A stretch of 64,000 nucleotides of DNA, taken from the NCBI RefSeq assembly GCF_023008245.1, contig NZ_CP090145.1, forward strand, positions 3,596,001 to 3,660,000. Reading direction: 5' to 3'. Under the pieces are notes generated by a model, which ran no database searches, had not been told where the DNA came from, and worked only from the letters and a program-made list of their open reading frames with translations. This document shows positions 18,822 through 26,175 of the stretch, one piece after another (position 1 is the first letter of the stretch; each line of letters opens with the position of its first letter). The position numbers and the translations under genes are program-made. The DNA is from Flavobacterium sediminilitoris (GTDB lineage Bacteria; Bacteroidota; Bacteroidia; Flavobacteriales; Flavobacteriaceae).

Positions 18822-20375
18822 TTAAGCTACTGATTTTTCTTTTTCCTCTTTTAACAATTCGATAAATTTTACTGGTGATATTCCTGTTATAGACTTAAAA
18901 ACAGTAGCAAAGCTACTATGTGATGAAAATCCTGAACTTTCTGCTAAATAACTAATCTTATAATTTAAATAATTAGAATCTGTTTTTAGTTTATCTACGA
19001 TATAGCTTATTCTTAACTTGTTGATATATGTATTATAGTTTACATTATAATTTGAATTGATTATTTCTGATAGGTATTTTGTGTTTGTTTCAAATTGGCC
19101 TGCAAGCACTGCTAAAGAAAGATCTTTATTTAAAAATCTCGATGACTTTTCAAACTTCTGTAGTTTACTGAGTAATATTTCTTCTGTTTTTTGAGGTATT
19201 GTAATTTTTTTAGAATATTCTTTCTTCTCTTTATAATTTGAAATTAAATTTTTTCTGGTTACTTTCAAATAGCTTATAATTTCAAGTAAGCTCTTATTTC
19301 TTTGATAATTTTTATACCAAAATAAAAAAAGAATAAATAGAATAACTATTGTACAAATTCCTATGATTCTAAATAGTCTTACATAATAAGCTTCTTTTAA
19401 ATTCTTCTTATAATTATTTTCTTCCAAAATTAAATTATAAGCAATATTAGTGGTTTCCTGATCTAAACTTTCAACTTCAGAATGAATCCTTTCAAAATCT
19501 ACATTAGCATTTTTAAAACTAAATGTATCATTTAAAGCTAAATAATTTACAATTTCTTGATCATAAATTTCATCCTGAATATATTTATTTTTTAGTGCAT
19601 CATTAAAACTTAAAGCTTTCTCTAATTGTTTTAAAGCTTCTAAATAATTATTCTCATAAAAATCAATCTTCGATAATAACAACAAAGCTTCAATATTATA
19701 ATACCCTATTGTGTTTTTATTTTTTTCATTAAAAATTAAAATTGTATCTACTTTTTTTCTTGCTAAATCGAATTGTTTGTTCTCTAAATCTAGTTTCACA
19801 AATTCAATTAAATAATCTAAAATTAATGTAGGAAATTTAACTTTTTCACCTTGATTTATTTGATCTGCAAAATGAATATTTTTATTATAATTATCTCTTG
19901 ATTCATTATATAATTCTTCAAGTCTAAGAACTTCTTCAATATAACTTTTCACAAAAACATCTGTTATATTTTTCTTTGCTATTGTTAATTGATTAAGATA
20001 ATCTGTGGCTTGTCTTTCAAGTAATAATTTTCTAAGAATTTGAGCACGCAAATAAATATTTTTTACATTTGAAATAGAAATAATCTGATTTTCATTCAAA
20101 TTATACTTATATAAATACTCTAATGATTTACCATATTCTCCTTTAACTTTATAAGCTATGGCAACTAATAAGTTTAAATCATCTATTTCTTCTTCAGATG
20201 TGTTTTCTTTTTCAAGCAAATGCATTGCTATTTTTAATGACTCATCAGGATTTATAAAAATTAAACTCTCAATACCATTCAATAAAGATTCTTGCTTAGG
20301 TGCTATTTGAGCATAAATAACATTTGCTTGAATTATAAAAAAAAATAATGAAGAGAATATAAATTGTTTAATCAT
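18822..20375 (-). CDS. TPR-TM-AraC family transcriptional regulator
   Basis: The 517-aa membrane-bound regulator has a signal peptide (to VIYAQ), periplasmic TPR-like helices (about 30-320), a transmembrane helix (about 328-355, IIGICTIVILFILFLFWY), a cytoplasmic linker and a C-terminal AraC/HTH_18 domain (about 417-510: LSLAVLAGQFETNTKYLSEI, ISYLAESSGFSSHSSFATVF, FKSITGISPVKF). Such proteins sense periplasmic or surface status and activate transcription directly. A TAAATTTG -7 candidate lies on the minus strand at 20436-20443. It heads a two-gene unit directly upstream of, and co-oriented with, the adhesin/SprF/PorE operon, making that operon the obvious candidate target (inference). Confidence 0.87.
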   Translation of the reverse strand: MIKQFIFSSLFFFIIQANVIYAQIAPKQESLLNGIESLIFINPDESLKIAMHLLEKENTSEEEIDDLNLLVAIAYKVKGEYGKSLEYLYKYNLNENQIISISNVKNIYLRAQILRKLLLERQATDYLNQLTIAKKNITDVFVKSYIEEVLRLEELYNESRDNYNKNIHFADQINQGEKVKFPTLILDYLIEFVKLDLENKQFDLARKKVDTILIFNEKNKNTIGYYNIEALLLLSKIDFYENNYLEALKQLEKALSFNDALKNKYIQDEIYDQEIVNYLALNDTFSFKNANVDFERIHSEVESLDQETTNIAYNLILEENNYKKNLKEAYYVRLFRIIGICTIVILFILFLFWYKNYQRNKSLLEIISYLKVTRKNLISNYKEKKEYSKKITIPQKTEEILLSKLQKFEKSSRFLNKDLSLAVLAGQFETNTKYLSEIINSNYNVNYNTYINKLRISYIVDKLKTDSNYLNYKISYLAESSGFSSHSSFATVFKSITGISPVKFIELLKEEKEKSVA

Positions 20376-20590
20376 TAAAAATAGTTGTGTTTATAAATTA
20401 TAATAGATTCTACTAGTATTTATATTAATCAAAGTCAAATTTAATTAATTAAAAAGTATTAAACTATACAGAATAAAGATTCTTTCAAAATCATGAAATT
20501 TCAAAAATGTTAAATTTATCTAATTATTGTAACAATATATACTAAATAAACAACTAATAGATATATTTGCTTTAACCAAACTTTTTTAAA

Positions 20591-21619
20591 ATGAATCACA
20601 AATTAATTTCTGGAACTCTATTATCCTTATTCCTTTTAGGATGTAGTTCTACTTCTAAAGTTACAAATACAAAGCCTGCAGATGTGTCAAAATATATGAA
20701 TACTATTACTGCGGATGAATTAAAAACTCATTTATATATTGTTGCTTCTGATGAAATGGGCGGAAGAGATACAGGAACAGAAGAACAAAAGAAAGCAGGT
20801 AAATATTTAATTGATCAATACAAAAAAGAAGGCATTAGTTTTCCTAAAGAAGCTACAGATTGGTATCAAAAAGTACCTTCTGAATTTATGGCAAGAGGTT
20901 TTGCTCCAAAATTAAATGATTCAGAAAATATATGGGCTTTTATCAAAGGAAGTGAAAAACCAGATGAAATTCTTGTAATATCTGCTCACTACGATCATGT
21001 AGGAACAAAAAATGGAGAAGTATATAATGGTGCTGATGATGATGGTTCTGGAACTGTTGCATTATTAGAAATTGCACAAGCATTTAAAAAAGCTCAAAAA
21101 GATGGTTTTGGACCAAAACGTTCAATTCTTTTCTTACACGTAACTGGTGAAGAGCATGGGTTACATGGATCTCGTTACTATTCTGAAAATCCATTATTTC
21201 CTTTAGCTAATACAGTTGCCGACATTAATATTGATATGATTGGTCGTAGAGACAAATTACATCCTGATACAAATAATTATATTTATGTAATTGGTTCTGA
21301 TAGATTAAGCACTGAATTACACACTATTAATGAAGAAGCAAATAGTAAATATACAAACCTAGAGTTAGATTATAAATACAATGATAGAAATGACCCAGAA
21401 AGAATTTACTATCGTTCTGACCATTACAACTTTGCAAAACATGGTATTCCTTCTATCTTTTTCTTTAATGGTGTTCATGATGATTATCATATGCCAACAG
21501 ACACTCCAGATAAAATTGAATATGATGCTTTAACTAAAAGAACTCAACTTGCTTTTACACTTGCTTGGGAATTAGCGAATAGACCAGAAAGAATTAAAGT
21601 AGACAGAGACGGGAAATAA
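20591..21619 (+). CDS. M28-family zinc peptidase, lipoprotein
   Basis: The 342-aa product starts with a lipoprotein signal (SLFLLGCSS, lipid Cys about residue 18), so it is probably anchored in the outer or inner membrane facing the periplasm. The peptidase domain has the M28 metal-ligand pattern: SAHYDHVG, GADDDGSGTVALLE, TGEEHGLHGS, IDMIGR and a final HDDYH. M28 enzymes are di-zinc aminopeptidases or related hydrolases. A TATATTTG box at 20562-20569 is positioned as a -7 element, about 20 nt before the ATG. The gene is monocistronic and ends in a strong hairpin. Confidence 0.92.
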   Translation: MNHKLISGTLLSLFLLGCSSTSKVTNTKPADVSKYMNTITADELKTHLYIVASDEMGGRDTGTEEQKKAGKYLIDQYKKEGISFPKEATDWYQKVPSEFMARGFAPKLNDSENIWAFIKGSEKPDEILVISAHYDHVGTKNGEVYNGADDDGSGTVALLEIAQAFKKAQKDGFGPKRSILFLHVTGEEHGLHGSRYYSENPLFPLANTVADINIDMIGRRDKLHPDTNNYIYVIGSDRLSTELHTINEEANSKYTNLELDYKYNDRNDPERIYYRSDHYNFAKHGIPSIFFFNGVHDDYHMPTDTPDKIEYDALTKRTQLAFTLAWELANRPERIKVDRDGK

Positions 21620-21647
21620 TTTTTATATTACTCAAAAACATACAAGT

Positions 21648-21702
21648 AGTCATTTTATACAAAAAAGAAGTTTTTTAAAACCTACCTTTGTATAGAATGA
21701 CT
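21648..21702 (+). terminator. Terminator after the M28 peptidase gene
   Basis: A 16-bp stem with one T/G-type mismatch (AGTCATTTTATACAAA paired with TTTGTATAGAATGACT) encloses a 23-nt loop and is followed at once by a run of T. The TACCTTTG within the right part looks like a -7 box but is part of this hairpin. Confidence 0.85.
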
Positions 21703-21856
21703 TTTTTTATACATTTCTCTTCTACTTTTTATATATTTGAATGAAGTATTTCATTATGCAAAAAGAAAACCATACTAACTTCTGCTAAGAATAATACTAT
21801 TACGGTACTTTTTAAAAAAGCCATAGTGATTGCTTTTAAAAAACATAAACAAACAA

Positions 21857-22408
21857 ATGAATACACAAACACTATATCAAAAAACCTTATTATTTGCAGC
21901 AAAAAAGCACACATCAGTGAGTCAAGTATTATCAGGTAGTGAATTACCCTATATTGTCCATTTAAGTAATGTTGCAATGGAAATATTAATTGCCTCACAA
22001 CATTCAAAAGAATTTGATGTGAATTTTGCTATTCAAGTTGCACTACTTCATGATACCATTGAAGATACTGAAACTACATTTGAAGAAATTGAAGCTAATT
22101 TTAACACCGAAATTGCAGAAGCTGTTTTAGCACTTACAAAAAATGAAACAATTGAAAAATCAAAAAAAATGATTGATAGTTTAACCCGAATTAAAAAGTT
22201 AAGGAAAGAAGTTTGGGCCATAAAATTAGCCGATAGAATAACCAATTTACAATCACCTCCAAATCATTGGGACACTGAAAAAATACAAAATTATTATAAA
22301 GAAGCTATACTCATAAGCGAAACATTATCAGGTTCTAATGAATATTTAGAAAACCGACTAAAATATAAAATTGAAGAATATATAAAATATCTTGTTATTT
22401 CCCATTAA
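21857..22408 (+). CDS. MESH1-like HD-domain (p)ppGpp hydrolase
   Basis: A stand-alone HD phosphohydrolase of about 183 aa. It carries the motifs of the RelA/SpoT hydrolase domain: PYIVHLSNVA (metal His), LLHDTIEDTETT (HDxxED), AVLALTKNE and KLADRITNLQ. No synthetase or TGS domain follows, so it resembles the small alarmone hydrolase (MESH1) class, which degrades (p)ppGpp and in some cases NADPH. The ATG at 21857, preceded by AAACAAACAA, is chosen over the TTG at 21830, which would add nine residues with no counterpart in the domain. A possible -7 box TATATTTG lies at 21732-21739. The gene stands next to the WYL/GyrI regulon; a link is only suggestive. Confidence 0.85.
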   Translation: MNTQTLYQKTLLFAAKKHTSVSQVLSGSELPYIVHLSNVAMEILIASQHSKEFDVNFAIQVALLHDTIEDTETTFEEIEANFNTEIAEAVLALTKNETIEKSKKMIDSLTRIKKLRKEVWAIKLADRITNLQSPPNHWDTEKIQNYYKEAILISETLSGSNEYLENRLKYKIEEYIKYLVISH

Positions 22409-22431
22409 TGTATACAATTCTTTTTTACCCA

Positions 22432-22466
22432 TGACATAAGGCTGTCGTAAGTCTAAAATACATTTG
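22432..22466 (+). promoter_or_regulatory. Operator-like site A with -7 box
   Basis: TGACATA-N4-TGTCGTAAGTC (22432-22453) is followed 5 nt later by the -7 box TACATTTG (22459-22466), ahead of the ATG at 22496. The same arrangement, with the -7 box at exactly the same offset, occurs at 23952-23986. The interrupted palindrome TGACA...TGTC(G) occupies the position of the -33 element, as expected for a repressor or activator site. Confidence 0.7.
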
Positions 22467-22495
22467 CAAAAGATATTAATTTAAAACTCAAAAAA

Positions 22496-23125
22496 ATGAT
22501 TCGAGTAAACAATAATTTTGCAAAAGCAATGGAATTTACTAGCTTTAAGAAAAAAGATACCATAACTGATGATGAACTAATTAATGCTATTTTACAATTT
22601 GAAATACAATTAGCTAAACAAAATGGTTTTATTTTTCATTGCTTAGTTAGAAATTTTAAAAATGAATATGCTAATGTACTATTTGTAGAAAATTTTGAAA
22701 ACCTAAACGATATAGAAACCCATTTAATGCAAATCCCAGAAGCTCAAAACTTTTTTAAATTAATTGAAAAACAAAGTATTAAAATAGAATTTCATCACAT
22801 TCAGAAAAATAATTTTCAAATCCCACTTCATTTTTCATGTATAGAATGTGGTACATTTTCACTCAAAAACGAAAGCGAAACAAATCAATTACTTTCGATT
22901 TCAAATACAATAGAAACCAATTATTTAAATACTTTTGAAAACACTTCCGAGCATTTCATAGGAAAGATTAAGAGTAACAAATTTTCAGAAATTACCTTCG
23001 GAAAAACACTTGGACAAACAAAAAAAATCTGTTTCGGCTATTTTCAAAATCCATTTTGCACACCTTTATTAGAGCTAGCAGATGAAAATTCTATGGAACT
23101 AGATTTTTGGTATTTAATAGCATAA
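22496..23125 (+). CDS. Uncharacterised 209-aa protein of the WYL/GyrI regulon
   Basis: I do not recognise this family with certainty. The product is cytosolic with no signal peptide or membrane segment. Residues about 20-100 (TITDDELINAILQFEIQLAKQNGFIFHCLVRN, read in parts) have the alpha-beta spacing of a ferredoxin-like antibiotic-monooxygenase (ABM/Dabb) domain, and the C-terminal half has a CIECG motif near residue 115 and ends in FWYLIA. The promoter carries the operator-like site also found before the GyrI-like gene, so it is probably co-regulated with it by the WYL regulator encoded next. A role in handling a small toxic or signalling molecule is inference only. Confidence 0.7.
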   Translation: MIRVNNNFAKAMEFTSFKKKDTITDDELINAILQFEIQLAKQNGFIFHCLVRNFKNEYANVLFVENFENLNDIETHLMQIPEAQNFFKLIEKQSIKIEFHHIQKNNFQIPLHFSCIECGTFSLKNESETNQLLSISNTIETNYLNTFENTSEHFIGKIKSNKFSEITFGKTLGQTKKICFGYFQNPFCTPLLELADENSMELDFWYLIA

Positions 23126-23134
23126 AACTAAATA

Positions 23135-23177
23135 AGCTCAATATAATTCTAGTTTAAACATTACGTTGTATTGAGCT
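23135..23177 (+). other. Weak hairpin between the uncharacterised gene and the WYL regulator
   Basis: A 9-bp stem (AGCTCAATA / TATTGAGCT) with a 25-nt loop lies just after the stop of the 209-aa gene. No T-run follows, so its terminator activity is doubtful. It precedes the TACATTTG box (23205-23212) that probably serves the WYL gene. Confidence 0.35.
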
Positions 23178-23241
23178 AATCAAAATAGTCTTAAAAAGTT
23201 TAAGTACATTTGTATAAGTTACAATTCAAATCAAGAATAAA

Positions 23242-23970
23242 ATGAATGAAAACGAAAAACCAAGACTTTCAAGATTAACATCAATTGTAACCCAACTACA
23301 ATCAAAAAAAATACTTACTGCCAAAACATTAGCCGAAAAATACAACGTTAGTATTAGAACTATTTACAGAGACATTCGTACTCTTGAGCAATCAGGAATT
23401 CCTATTGTTACAGAAGAAGGCAAAGGATATTCTTTACTTGAAGGATATCAGCTTCCTCCTATAATGTTTACCGAAAATGAAGCTAATGCTTTAATTACTG
23501 CGGAAAAATTAATTAGTAAAAATAAAGATCAGTCTCTTGTTGAAAACTACACAAATGCCATTATTAAAATAAAAGCCGTTTTACGATATTCACAAAAAGA
23601 AACTACTAATCTATTAACTGAAAGAATTGTTTTTAGAACCAATATTGAAAATAAAACAACAAGTAATTATTTAATGACAATTCAATCTGCTATAAGTAAA
23701 TTTCAACTTATGACTATTGATTATACTTCTCTTCAAGAAGAGTTTACTACACGAACCATTGAATCTTTTGCTTTATATAGTACTCAAGAAAATTGGATTT
23801 TAATTGCTTTTTGTAGATTACGAAACGAATTTCGTGCTTTTCGTATAGATCAAATTCAAAAATTAAAGTTACATACTGAAACCTTTGAACCTCATAAAAT
23901 GTCACTTCAAGAATATTTTGAAATTTGTAGAAAAAAATATTCTTCTAGCCCTGACATACCTTTGTCATAA
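23242..23970 (+). CDS. YafY-type WYL-domain transcriptional regulator
   Basis: The 242-aa regulator has an N-terminal winged helix (HTH_11; about 8-65: LTSIVTQLQSKKILTAKTLA, YNVSIRTIYRDIRTLEQSG) and a C-terminal WYL ligand-sensing domain (about 145-220: FALYSTQENWILIAFCRLR, FRAFRIDQIQKLKL). WYL domains bind small ligands or nucleic acids and control the DNA-binding half. A -7 box TACATTTG lies at 23205-23212. It sits between two genes whose promoters share the TGACATAnnnnTGTC site, so that site is the natural candidate for its operator. The second copy overlaps this gene's own last codons. Confidence 0.9.
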   Translation: MNENEKPRLSRLTSIVTQLQSKKILTAKTLAEKYNVSIRTIYRDIRTLEQSGIPIVTEEGKGYSLLEGYQLPPIMFTENEANALITAEKLISKNKDQSLVENYTNAIIKIKAVLRYSQKETTNLLTERIVFRTNIENKTTSNYLMTIQSAISKFQLMTIDYTSLQEEFTTRTIESFALYSTQENWILIAFCRLRNEFRAFRIDQIQKLKLHTETFEPHKMSLQEYFEICRKKYSSSPDIPLS

Positions 23971-23986
23971 CTCAATATTATTTTTG
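23952..23986 (+). promoter_or_regulatory. Operator-like site B with -7 box
   Basis: TGACATA-N4-TGTCATAACTC (23952-23973) is followed by the -7 box TATTTTTG (23979-23986), ahead of the GyrI-like start at 24008. It aligns without gaps with site A: 7 of 7 in the left arm, TGTC and TAA identical in the right arm, and the TAnnTTTG at the same distance. It overlaps the end of the WYL gene, so transcription of the GyrI-DUF1801 pair can be set separately. Confidence 0.7.
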
Positions 23987-24007
23987 AACAATTAAAAATT
24001 CAAAAAA

Positions 24008-24466
24008 ATGGAAAACACAAAATTAGAAGCCTTTCACATCATTGGAATTAATGTGAGAACTACAAACGAAAATCAGCAAGCAGCAAAAGACATTCCTACA
24101 CTTTGGAATACATTTATGACAGAAGATATTATAAACAAAATACCCAATAAAGTAGACAATACTATCTATGCTATTTATTCAGACTATGAAAGTGATCATA
24201 CAAAACCTTACACAACTTACATTGGATGCCAAGTTCTTTCTTTAGAAAACATTCCTGAAAATATGATTGCGAAAACAATTATGAAAGGAAATTACACAAA
24301 ATTTACTACAACAGGAGATTTATCAAAAGGACTTGTTTATGACGAATGGATGAAAATTTGGAACACACCATTGAACAGAAAATACACTACCGATTTTGAA
24401 GTTTATGGTGAAAAAGCTCAAAATCCAACTAATGCAGAAGTAGCTATTTATATTGCAACTGAATAA
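24008..24466 (+). CDS. GyrI-like small-molecule-binding protein
   Basis: The 152-aa stand-alone GyrI-like (AraC/BmrR effector-binding) domain lacks a DNA-binding part. Typical features are the opening strand LEAFHIIGINVRTTNEN, the central KPYTTYIGCQVLS and the closing strand DFEVYGEKA...AEVAIYIATE. Such proteins bind hydrophobic cationic or toxic small molecules and may hydrolyse or sequester them. The gene has its own promoter with operator-like site B, and its stop overlaps the next start (TAATG), coupling it to the DUF1801 gene. Confidence 0.88.
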   Translation: MENTKLEAFHIIGINVRTTNENQQAAKDIPTLWNTFMTEDIINKIPNKVDNTIYAIYSDYESDHTKPYTTYIGCQVLSLENIPENMIAKTIMKGNYTKFTTTGDLSKGLVYDEWMKIWNTPLNRKYTTDFEVYGEKAQNPTNAEVAIYIATE

Positions 24467-24810
24467 TGAAAGATATAGATCAATATTATTTACAACTAGA
24501 AGAACCTACAAAAGGAATATTTTTAGCATTGAGAGAATTTATACTTTCTCTCGATGCTAATATTACAAATGATTTTAAATATAAAATGCCGTTTTTTTGC
24601 TATAATGGGAAAATGTTTTGTTATCTATGGAAAGATAAAACTACACAACAACCATATATAGGCATAGTTGAAGGAAATGCTATTAATCATCCTCTCTTAG
24701 AACAAGGAAATAGAGCCAGAATGAAAATTTTAAGAATCAACCCTAAAGAAGATTTACCTATTGAAAATATTACCGAGATTTTTAATCAATTATTAATACT
24801 CTATAAATAA
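24466..24810 (+). CDS. DUF1801 domain protein
   Basis: The 114-aa DUF1801 (YdhG-like) protein has the opening helix IDQYYLQLEEPTKGIFLALREF, read in parts, then MPFFCYNGKMFCYLW and PYIGIVEGNAI, and a short helical end. The ATG shares one base with the GyrI-like stop (TAATG at 24464-24468), indicating translational coupling. The family has no established biochemical role; it often accompanies GyrI-like, SRPBCC or WYL genes, consistent with the stress-type setting here. Confidence 0.85.
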   Translation: MKDIDQYYLQLEEPTKGIFLALREFILSLDANITNDFKYKMPFFCYNGKMFCYLWKDKTTQQPYIGIVEGNAINHPLLEQGNRARMKILRINPKEDLPIENITEIFNQLLILYK

Positions 24811-24838
24811 ACATTTTTTACCATTTAAAAAAAGTATA

Positions 24839-24877
24839 AAAGATATTTTTGTCCTTTATAAAAAATCAATATCTTTG
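24839..24877 (+). promoter_or_regulatory. NO-reductase operon promoter enclosed by an inverted repeat
   Basis: A Bacteroidota promoter: TTG at 24849-24851, an 18-nt spacer, and TATCTTTG at 24870-24877. A perfect 9-bp inverted repeat (AAAGATATT at 24839-24847, AATATCTTT at 24868-24876, 20-nt spacer) brackets it, one arm lying on the -7 box. This is a plausible operator for the Rrf2 regulator encoded directly downstream. Confidence 0.72.
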
Positions 24878-24900
24878 TATCATTAAATCTAACAAAATTA

Positions 24901-25334
24901 TGTTTTCAAAATCATGCGAATATGGATTAAGAGCTATTATTTATATTGCTCAACAAACCAAACAAGATGTAAAAGTTAGTTTAACAACAATATCAGAAGC
25001 TATTGATTCTCCCCAAGCTTTTACAGCTAAAATACTTCAACAACTTACTCGAAATAACATAGTAACTTCTATTAAAGGCCCTTATGGTGGTTTTGTAATT
25101 GAAATAGATAAAATGAAAACAATTACTTTAAGTCATGTTGTGAAAATTTTAGATGGAGATAACATATATACAGGCTGCGGATTAGGCTTGGCTCAATGCA
25201 ATGAAAACTCTCCTTGTCCACTCCATTTCAAATTTATTACCATAAGAGAACAGTTAAGAAACATGCTTGAAAATACTTCACTAGAAATGCTAGTAAATGA
25301 TATGGATACACAACATTTTTGTTTAAAACGTTAA
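24901..25334 (+). CDS. Rrf2-family regulator, NsrR-like
   Basis: The 144-aa regulator starts MFSKSCEYGLRAIIYIAQQ, has the Rrf2 winged helix (about 25-70: TTISEAIDSPQAFTAKILQQL, KGPYGGFVI, read in parts) and a dimerisation helix near the end. Three cysteines (CGLGLAQCNENSPC, about residues 100-113) match the iron-sulfur ligand cluster of NsrR and IscR. Its position at the head of the quinol NO-reductase operon favours NsrR-type sensing of nitric oxide. The ATG at 24901 is chosen because the upstream TTG at 24849 is the -33 element of the promoter and would not be transcribed. Confidence 0.88.
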
Positions 25335-25381
25335 TACTAATTTTTAATACAATAAAAGATAAAAAGGTCTTTTACTATTTT

Positions 25382-25822
25382 ATGATAAAATCAACACTAA
25401 AATTTACAATTGCAATCACTTTTATTTGGATAGGTTTTATCTGTTCCATTAGTTTTATGGAAGCTTGGTTAAAGTTTCAAGCTCCAAATATTACAACTTC
25501 ACTAGGATTAGGTATTGGCAAACTTGTTTTTGGAGCATTAAATAAAGTTGAATTATTCTCAAGTTTCTCCATTATAGCATTGTTTATTTATTCTAATGAA
25601 AAACCTAAAATAAAATATACACTCTTTTTTACTATTGCTTTTTTAATTCTAATTATACAAACTATTTGGTTACTCCCAAATTTGAACGAAAGAGCTTCAA
25701 AAATTATACAAGGAATTTCAGTGCCTAAAAGTCAACTCCATTTTGTATTCATAGCGCTAGAATGCATTAAGGTGATTTGTTTAACTCTTTTTGGCAAAAA
25801 TCAATTAAATCAATTAAACTAA
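25382..25822 (+). CDS. Small four-helix membrane protein of the NO-reductase operon
   Basis: The 146-aa protein has four predicted transmembrane helices (about 8-28, 55-70, 80-100 and 118-138) and no motif I recognise. The ATG at 25382 is chosen; the upstream alternative at 25319 would overlap the Rrf2 end and add a non-conserved 21 residues. Its stop overlaps the cupin start (TAATG), so the two are translationally coupled, and norB follows. It may be an assembly factor or a sensor for the NO reductase, but this is inference from context. Confidence 0.72.
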   Translation: MIKSTLKFTIAITFIWIGFICSISFMEAWLKFQAPNITTSLGLGIGKLVFGALNKVELFSSFSIIALFIYSNEKPKIKYTLFFTIAFLILIIQTIWLLPNLNERASKIIQGISVPKSQLHFVFIALECIKVICLTLFGKNQLNQLN

Positions 25823-26157
25823 TGAAAAAAACGTCGCTTATAGAAAACATAGTCTATAATGAAGCTAAACCTGTAGTATCAGTTCTTTTAGAAACACAAA
25901 CTACAAAAGAGATAAGAATTTTAATTCAAAAAAATCAAGTTATGAAAGCACATAAGGCTCCTTTCCCTATTGTGATTGAATTATTTGAAGGTAGTATCCA
26001 ATTTGGTGTTGATAATACAAAATATCAATTAAAAAAAGGAGACATTATTTCTCTTGAAGCTAATATCATTCATGATTTAACAGGTCTTGAAGATTCAATT
26101 ATCCGATTATCATTACACAAAAAAGACACTATAGAACGTGTTAATAAAATACTTTAA
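25822..26157 (+). CDS. Small cupin protein of the NO-reductase operon
   Basis: The 111-aa single cupin barrel has [17 protein letters not shown] (motif 1 region) and [19 protein letters not shown] (motif 2 region), with His residues in the places usual for metal binding. The ATG at 25822 overlaps the stop of the preceding membrane-protein gene. norB starts 18 nt downstream. Similar small cupins recur beside NO- and nitrite-stress genes in Bacteroidota, possibly as metal-dependent sensors or scavengers; the function is not shown by the sequence. Confidence 0.8.
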   Translation: MKKTSLIENIVYNEAKPVVSVLLETQTTKEIRILIQKNQVMKAHKAPFPIVIELFEGSIQFGVDNTKYQLKKGDIISLEANIIHDLTGLEDSIIRLSLHKKDTIERVNKIL

Positions 26158-26175
26158 AAACTTAAAAAGAAAAAA

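Noticed and set aside
21683..21690. TACCTTTG as a promoter for the alarmone hydrolase
   Set aside because: It overlaps the right arm of the terminator hairpin of the M28 gene and is about 170 nt from the start codon.
24849..24900. Upstream TTG start for the Rrf2 regulator
   Set aside because: This TTG is the -33 element of a good promoter whose -7 box lies at 24870-24877, so it would not be in the mRNA; the Rrf2 fold starts at the ATG at 24901.
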